Shown one piece after another: positions 62,205 through 64,000 of a stretch of 64,000 nucleotides of DNA. Made by a program: the position numbers and the translations under genes. Source of the stretch: an uncultured Bacteroidales bacterium (lineage in GTDB: Bacteria; Bacteroidota; Bacteroidia; Bacteroidales; P3). The first letter of the stretch is position 1. Each line of letters opens with the position of its first letter. Where the stretch lies: contig CAMUZR010000009.1 in the NCBI GenBank assembly GCA_947165255.1, positions 52,843 to 116,842 of the forward strand, in the 5' to 3' direction. Below the pieces are notes generated by a model. It was not told the origin of the DNA. It did no database searches and saw only the letters and a list, made by a program, of their open reading frames with translations.

Positions 62205-64000
62205 ATGAGAAGAAACCTACTCTCTCTCGCCCTCCTGCTCCTCGCAGGTCTCGGCCTCGCCCACGGGCAAACGCCCAGCTACGACTTCAGTGCCGTATCC
62301 CCCTCTGGCCACACACTGTATTACTTAATCCATAGTGATACTACAGTATTTGTATGTCCTCCAATATTCAGCATAAACTCCTATGGCACATATGATGACG
62401 TAGACTGGACTGGATATACCCGTCCCTCCGATTCTTTGATAATTCCATCATCAGTAAATCATCTAGGCATCAACTATTCCGTCACTGCTATTGGACATAG
62501 TGCTTTTTATGGCTGTACAAGCCTGGCCTCGGTGACCATTCCCAACTCCGTCACCTCGATTGGTAATGAAGCTTTTTATGGATGTACAAGCCTGGCCTCG
62601 GTGACTATTCCCAACTCCGTCACTGCTATTGGAAATATTGTTTTTGGGGGCTGTACAAGCTTGGCCTCGGTGACAATTCCCAACTCCGTAACCTCAATTG
62701 GATATAGGTCTTTTTATGGCTGTTCAAGCCTGGCCTCGGTGACAATTCCCAACTCCGTCACCTCGATTGGTCATGAGGCTTTTGAAGACTGTACAAGCCT
62801 GGCCTCGGTGACAATACCCAACTCCGTCACCTCGATTGGAAATTCTGCCTTCTATGGTTGTACAAGCCTGGCCTCGGTAACTATTCCCAACTCCGTCACC
62901 TCGATTGGAAATAATGTTTTTTGGGGCTGTACAAGCTTGGCCTCGGTGACAATTCCCAACTCCGTTACTTCGATTGGACAATATGCTTTTTTGGGTTGTA
63001 CAAGTCTGGCCTCGGTGACAATTCCCAACTCCGTCACCTCGATTGTAAGTCAAACTTTTTATGGCTGTACAAGCCTGGCCTCGGTAACCATTCCTAACTC
63101 CGTCACCTCGATTGGATGGAATGCATTTTATCATGTACGGCACATTGAGTACTACGGAACCGCCACAGGTAGTCCGTGGGGTGCATTATCCATGAATGGT
63201 TCCGTTGATGGGGATTTTGTTTATGCCGACAGTACCAGAACGACATTATTAGCATATATTGGCAGTTCTTCATTTGTCAACATTCCCAACACCGTCACCT
63301 CGATTGGAAATTCTGCCTTCTATGGTTGTACAAGCCTGGCCTCGGTAACTATTCCCAACTCCGTCACCTCGATTGGAAATAATGTTTTTTGGGGCTGTAC
63401 AAGCTTGGCCTCGGTGACAATTCCCAACTCCGTCACCTCGATTGGTTATCAGGCGTTTTATCATGTACGGCACATTGAGTACTACGGAAATGCCACTGGT
63501 AATCCGTGGGGTGCATTATCCATGAATGGTTCCGTTGATGGGGATTTTGTTTATGCCGACAGTACCAGAACGACATTATTAGCATATATTGGCAGTTCTT
63601 CATTTGTCAACATTCCCAACACCGTCACCTCGATTGGAAATTCTGCCTTCTATGGATGTACAAGCTTGGCCTCGGTGACAATTCCCAACTCCGTCACCTC
63701 AATTGGAAATAGAGCATTTTATGGCTGTACAGGCCTGACCTCGGTGACAATACCCAACTCCGTCACCTCGATTGGTCATGAGGCTTTTGAAGACTGTACA
63801 AGCCTTGCCTCGGTGGCAATACCCAACTCCGTCACCTCAATTGGAAGTTATGCTTTTTTTGGCTGTACAAGCCTGGCCTCGGTGACAATTCCCAACTCCG
63901 TCACCTCAATTGGAACTGGTACTTTTTATGGCTGTACAAGTCTGTCCTCGGTGACAATTCCCAACTCCGTCACCTCGTTTGGTTTTCAGGCTTTTTATGG
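62205..64000 (+). CDS. BspA-like leucine-rich-repeat surface protein (3' end beyond window)
   Basis: Signal peptide (RRNLLSLALLLLAGLGLAHG). From about residue 88 on it is a tandem array of 23-residue BspA/LRR_5 units, consensus FYGCTSLASVTIPNSVTSIG with variable residues before F. At least eighteen units are seen, interrupted twice by non-LRR inserts containing HIEYYG and NGSVDGDFVYADSTRTTL. BspA-type LRR proteins are surface adhesins. The frame is open at 64000, so the C-terminus and any sorting domain lie outside. Confidence 0.85.
   Translation, partial: MRRNLLSLALLLLAGLGLAHGQTPSYDFSAVSPSGHTLYYLIHSDTTVFVCPPIFSINSYGTYDDVDWTGYTRPSDSLIIPSSVNHLGINYSVTAIGHSAFYGCTSLASVTIPNSVTSIGNEAFYGCTSLASVTIPNSVTAIGNIVFGGCTSLASVTIPNSVTSIGYRSFYGCSSLASVTIPNSVTSIGHEAFEDCTSLASVTIPNSVTSIGNSAFYGCTSLASVTIPNSVTSIGNNVFWGCTSLASVTIPNSVTSIGQYAFLGCTSLASVTIPNSVTSIVSQTFYGCTSLASVTIPNSVTSIGWNAFYHVRHIEYYGTATGSPWGALSMNGSVDGDFVYADSTRTTLLAYIGSSSFVNIPNTVTSIGNSAFYGCTSLASVTIPNSVTSIGNNVFWGCTSLASVTIPNSVTSIGYQAFYHVRHIEYYGNATGNPWGALSMNGSVDGDFVYADSTRTTLLAYIGSSSFVNIPNTVTSIGNSAFYGCTSLASVTIPNSVTSIGNRAFYGCTGLTSVTIPNSVTSIGHEAFEDCTSLASVAIPNSVTSIGSYAFFGCTSLASVTIPNSVTSIGTGTFYGCTSLSSVTIPNSVTSFGFQAFY
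62511..64000 (+). repeat. 69-bp tandem repeat array in the LRR gene
   Basis: Units of 69 bases (for example starting at 62511 and 62580). Two segments are near-identical copies 330 bases apart (about 63126-63325 and 63456-63655, four base differences), and another about 138-base block at 62827-62964 equals 63295-63432. Such identity indicates recent duplication or gene conversion. Confidence 0.9.

Noticed and set aside
62724..63473. Minus-strand frames with regular GDGV repeats
   Set aside because: Mirror image of the LRR array; periodicity comes from the coding strand.
62511..64000. Evenly spaced repeats that could be mistaken for a CRISPR array
   Set aside because: Period is 69 bases with no unique spacers, and the frame translates into LRR units without stops.

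Overview
The window is a chromosomal segment of a Bacteroidota bacterium, most likely an anaerobic, fermentative gut- or rumen-type member of the Bacteroidales. The evidence is the repeated TAnnTTTG promoter box, the scarcity of Shine-Dalgarno sites, a GldB lipoprotein, a type IX secretion (CHU_C-type) sorting domain, an extended NusB, DUF4369 and PepSY-like exported proteins, BspA-type surface repeats and a strictly fermentative gene set. I see no rRNA or tRNA genes and no CRISPR array.

Layout. 1-6146 (minus): leuS, nusB, a DUF1573 lipoprotein, yajC, a YbbR protein and the start of coaE form one operon. 6584-13026 (plus): DUF349 protein, gldB, LtaS-like sulfatase, diacylglycerol-kinase-like enzyme and an eIF1/SUI1 protein. 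13366-15648 (minus): lytic transglycosylase, DivIC/FtsB-like protein and NlpC/P60 lipoprotein. 15980-22264 (plus): thioredoxin, DUF58 protein, butyrate kinase, FKBP isomerase, a short chorismate synthase, DUF4369 lipoprotein and LpxH. 22265-36840 is more accessory: glycosyltransferase, a decayed stretch, clpB, a YD-repeat protein, a YjbH-like protein split into two genes in reversed order, a Cys/His-rich lipoprotein, a second LtaS-like sulfatase, galE, a candidate structured RNA, and an EcoRI-type adenine methylase with a DUF262-HNH nuclease. 36838-40870: glyA, small proteins, HAD phosphatase and TrmN6. 40993-51438 is a hydrogen-metabolism region: HydBAC (electron-bifurcating [FeFe] hydrogenase), then an unrelated type IX secreted protein, then on the other strand a thioredoxin-like ferredoxin, a sensory [FeFe] hydrogenase with a PAS domain and a SpoIIE-type phosphatase. 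51716-55830: WG-repeat protein, dihydroorotase, two exported proteins. 56000-59667 (minus): ADP-forming acyl-CoA synthetase and PepD. 60152-61688: radical SAM protein and an IPExxxVDY-like protein. 62205-64000: a BspA-like leucine-rich-repeat protein that runs off the window.

How it fits together. Butyrate kinase and the ADP-forming acyl-CoA synthetase make ATP from acyl groups. HydBAC would dispose of NADH and ferredoxin electrons as H2, and the sensory hydrogenase/phosphatase operon probably reports H2 or redox state to an unidentified partner. The items most worth a second look are the structured RNA beside the methylase/DUF262-HNH pair, the sensory hydrogenase operon lacking a visible target, the reversed split YjbH pair, the leader with two crossing helices before the BspA-like gene, and a palindromic repeat present at two distant sites.
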